43,568 bases of DNA from Actinomycetes bacterium (GTDB taxonomy: Bacteria; Actinomycetota; Actinomycetes; JAHEKZ01), in NCBI GenBank assembly GCA_024644435.1, contig JAHEKZ010000018.1, positions 1 through 43,568 of the forward strand, given 5' to 3'. This document shows positions 42,489 to 43,568 of this stretch, piece after piece (the first letter of the stretch is position 1; each line of letters opens with the position of its first letter). The position numbers were made by a program, and so were the translations under genes. Below the pieces are notes generated by a model. It was given only the letters and a program-made list of their open reading frames with translations. It did no database searches and was not told where the DNA came from.

Positions 42489-42496
42489 AGGCGCTG

Positions 42497-43519
42497 ATGG
42501 CACCGTGGATGGTAGTGGCCGCCTCGGGGATCACGGCATCCATTCTGCTGACTGGATGTCAGTCAGCCACCACGCCTGAAGCGGGACCTCCTGACGACGC
42601 CACGTCGCCCACGACCAGCCAGACCCCGCAACCGACACAGTCGGTGAATCAGGGCGAACCTCCACCCTCGTACACGGTGTTCAGCAGCTGCACCATGAGG
42701 CAACGTGTTCGACGCCCTGACTTCCAGGCCCTCGCATGTGGCGACGCTGGTCTGCAGCTCGTCAATATCCGGTACGACAAGTACACCGATGCCGAAGCCA
42801 CCGGCAGCGCCAAGGTCTACACCCGGCCGAGTACGGGCACCGACCCGAAGGACGTCGACCTGCGAGAACTTCACTACCCCGTGACCTTCCGTGCCTTCCG
42901 GGTCAGGGAGTGGAAGGGCTGGCACTACTTCACCCGACTCCGACTCGAGTACCTACGCGACCGGCCTCCGCGAACGGGCGCGCTCTTCTCGATGCCTGTG
43001 CTGGGTCCCCTCGCAGCCACACACCCTCCTGCGCGCATAGGACCGTTCCTCGCCGCTAACGGGCACCTCTGCCGAGCGTCGAAGCTCAAGACCAGCGCGA
43101 GCCGCGGTGGAGGCGCCGGAGGCTGGAACATCGGACAATTCCAGATCCGCAACACCAGGAAGCACTTCTGCGCACTGCGGGGACCTGTCGTCTTCCAAGG
43201 ACTGGATGCAGCAGGCGCTACCGTCACCTCAGTCTCAATCTGTGACCGCAAGGACTACCGGCAGAGCCACTGCGCCGCTCCCGTTGTGCTCGGGCAGTCC
43301 GACGGCGACAAGCTCCAGCGGTTCCCCCGCCAAGTCAACATTCAGATGTACGGCTACTACCGAGGCGGTAAACGAGAGACGCCCTGCCCAGTTGACCGCC
43401 AAGTACGGCCTGCCACCTTCCAAGTAGCAGTCGGCGCTCTGACGCTCCGCGCGACGAACCCTCCTGGCCAGAAAGGGATGTGGGGCTGCGACGACGTCAC
43501 CATCGCCGGACGCGGCTAG
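42497..43519 (+). CDS. Lipoprotein with DUF4232-like region
   Basis: A 340-residue exported lipoprotein. The signal peptide ends in lipobox LLTGC with C21 as the lipidated residue, followed by a Pro/Thr/Ser-rich low-complexity stretch to about residue 55. The middle third has the CRAS...GGWNIGQFQIRNTRKHFCALRGP pattern (two cysteines, NT, C-L-G), like DUF4232 domains. No characterised function is known to me. ATG at 42497 has a good AGGAGG about five bases upstream. It follows the accD gene by 44 bases but is probably separately expressed. The 49 bases after it, to the window end, show nothing. Confidence 0.8.
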   Translation: MAPWMVVAASGITASILLTGCQSATTPEAGPPDDATSPTTSQTPQPTQSVNQGEPPPSYTVFSSCTMRQRVRRPDFQALACGDAGLQLVNIRYDKYTDAEATGSAKVYTRPSTGTDPKDVDLRELHYPVTFRAFRVREWKGWHYFTRLRLEYLRDRPPRTGALFSMPVLGPLAATHPPARIGPFLAANGHLCRASKLKTSASRGGGAGGWNIGQFQIRNTRKHFCALRGPVVFQGLDAAGATVTSVSICDRKDYRQSHCAAPVVLGQSDGDKLQRFPRQVNIQMYGYYRGGKRETPCPVDRQVRPATFQVAVGALTLRATNPPGQKGMWGCDDVTIAGRG

Positions 43520-43568
43520 GACTGAACACCCTTGGGGATGTGCGAAGGCTCCCCCCGCGTCACCGCGG

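Noticed and set aside
1-43568. CRISPR array, prophage, insertion sequence, toxin-antitoxin or defence island
   Set aside because: No repeat-spacer array, transposase, integrase or recognisable defence gene was seen; base composition and codon use look uniform.

Overview
The window is a GC-rich stretch of actinobacterial chromosome. Leaderless promoters of the TANNNT type, an F420-dependent reductase, GlnE beside a GlnA2-type glutamine synthetase, a RNase HI/phosphatase fusion and the aceE/fasR/fabD-fabH-acpP-fabF/accD block all point to Actinobacteria. The gene content would suit the Propionibacteriales (Nocardioidaceae such as Nocardioides or Aeromicrobium), but that assignment is inference. 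Many gene pairs recall the Mycobacterium tuberculosis Rv2220-Rv2247 neighbourhood (glnE/glnA2, panB, RNaseH-CobC, zinc-ribbon protein, Nif3, SURF1, ahpE, DUF3052, aceE, PucR regulator, fabD, acp, kas, accD6), so this is mostly conserved core chromosome rather than a mobile island. I saw no IS, prophage, CRISPR array or integrase.

Layout. 1-1243: the 3' part of a beta-lactamase-fold serine hydrolase, overlapped by a broken CPBP membrane protease gene. 1258-10296 (minus): SURF1, a DUF3817 membrane protein, glutamine synthetase, glnE, an MFS transporter, and tdh-kbl for threonine catabolism. 10345-15972 (plus): a tightly overlapping nadE-otsB-GH15-otsA operon joining NAD synthesis to trehalose metabolism. 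16152-18365: panB, convergent npdG, and an unrecognised protein. 18606-21883: a histone-H1-like Lys-rich protein, a long palindromic terminator, a small protein divergent from map, a DUF4328 membrane protein and a 66-aa protein. 21966-26120: an acyltransferase-3 protein, a small membrane protein, rnpB, yaaA and RNase H/phosphatase. 26124-28030: a zinc-ribbon coiled-coil protein (apparent CTG start) and Nif3. 28316-29186: an ABM-like protein, an SMR efflux pump and tRNA-Val. 29213-31292: AhpE-type peroxiredoxin, DoxX-family protein, DUF3052 and DUF1918 proteins. 31450-35825: aceE-ppk2 and a pirin. 35975-42452: the fatty-acid synthesis cluster, regulator-fabD-fabH-acpP-fabF-accD. 42497-43519: a lipoprotein.

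How it works together: pyruvate dehydrogenase makes acetyl-CoA, the AccD6-type carboxyltransferase makes malonyl-CoA, and FabD/FabH/ACP/FabF elongate it under the PucR/FasR-type regulator encoded first in the cluster. GlnE and glutamine synthetase handle nitrogen, and OtsA/OtsB with a GH15 hydrolase set trehalose level.

Most notable: FabD carries a C-terminal biotinyl/lipoyl-like domain whose modifiable lysine is replaced; at least seven genes appear leaderless or nearly so; the CPBP gene has an in-frame TAG; and several unexplained nucleic-acid structures occur (a 22-bp direct repeat at 32-bp period before the pirin gene, a DevR-like palindrome before doxX, a potential H-type pseudoknot between tRNA-Val and the SMR gene, and a hairpin between two divergent promoters). 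I did not find a clear-cut undescribed multi-gene defence or mobile system.
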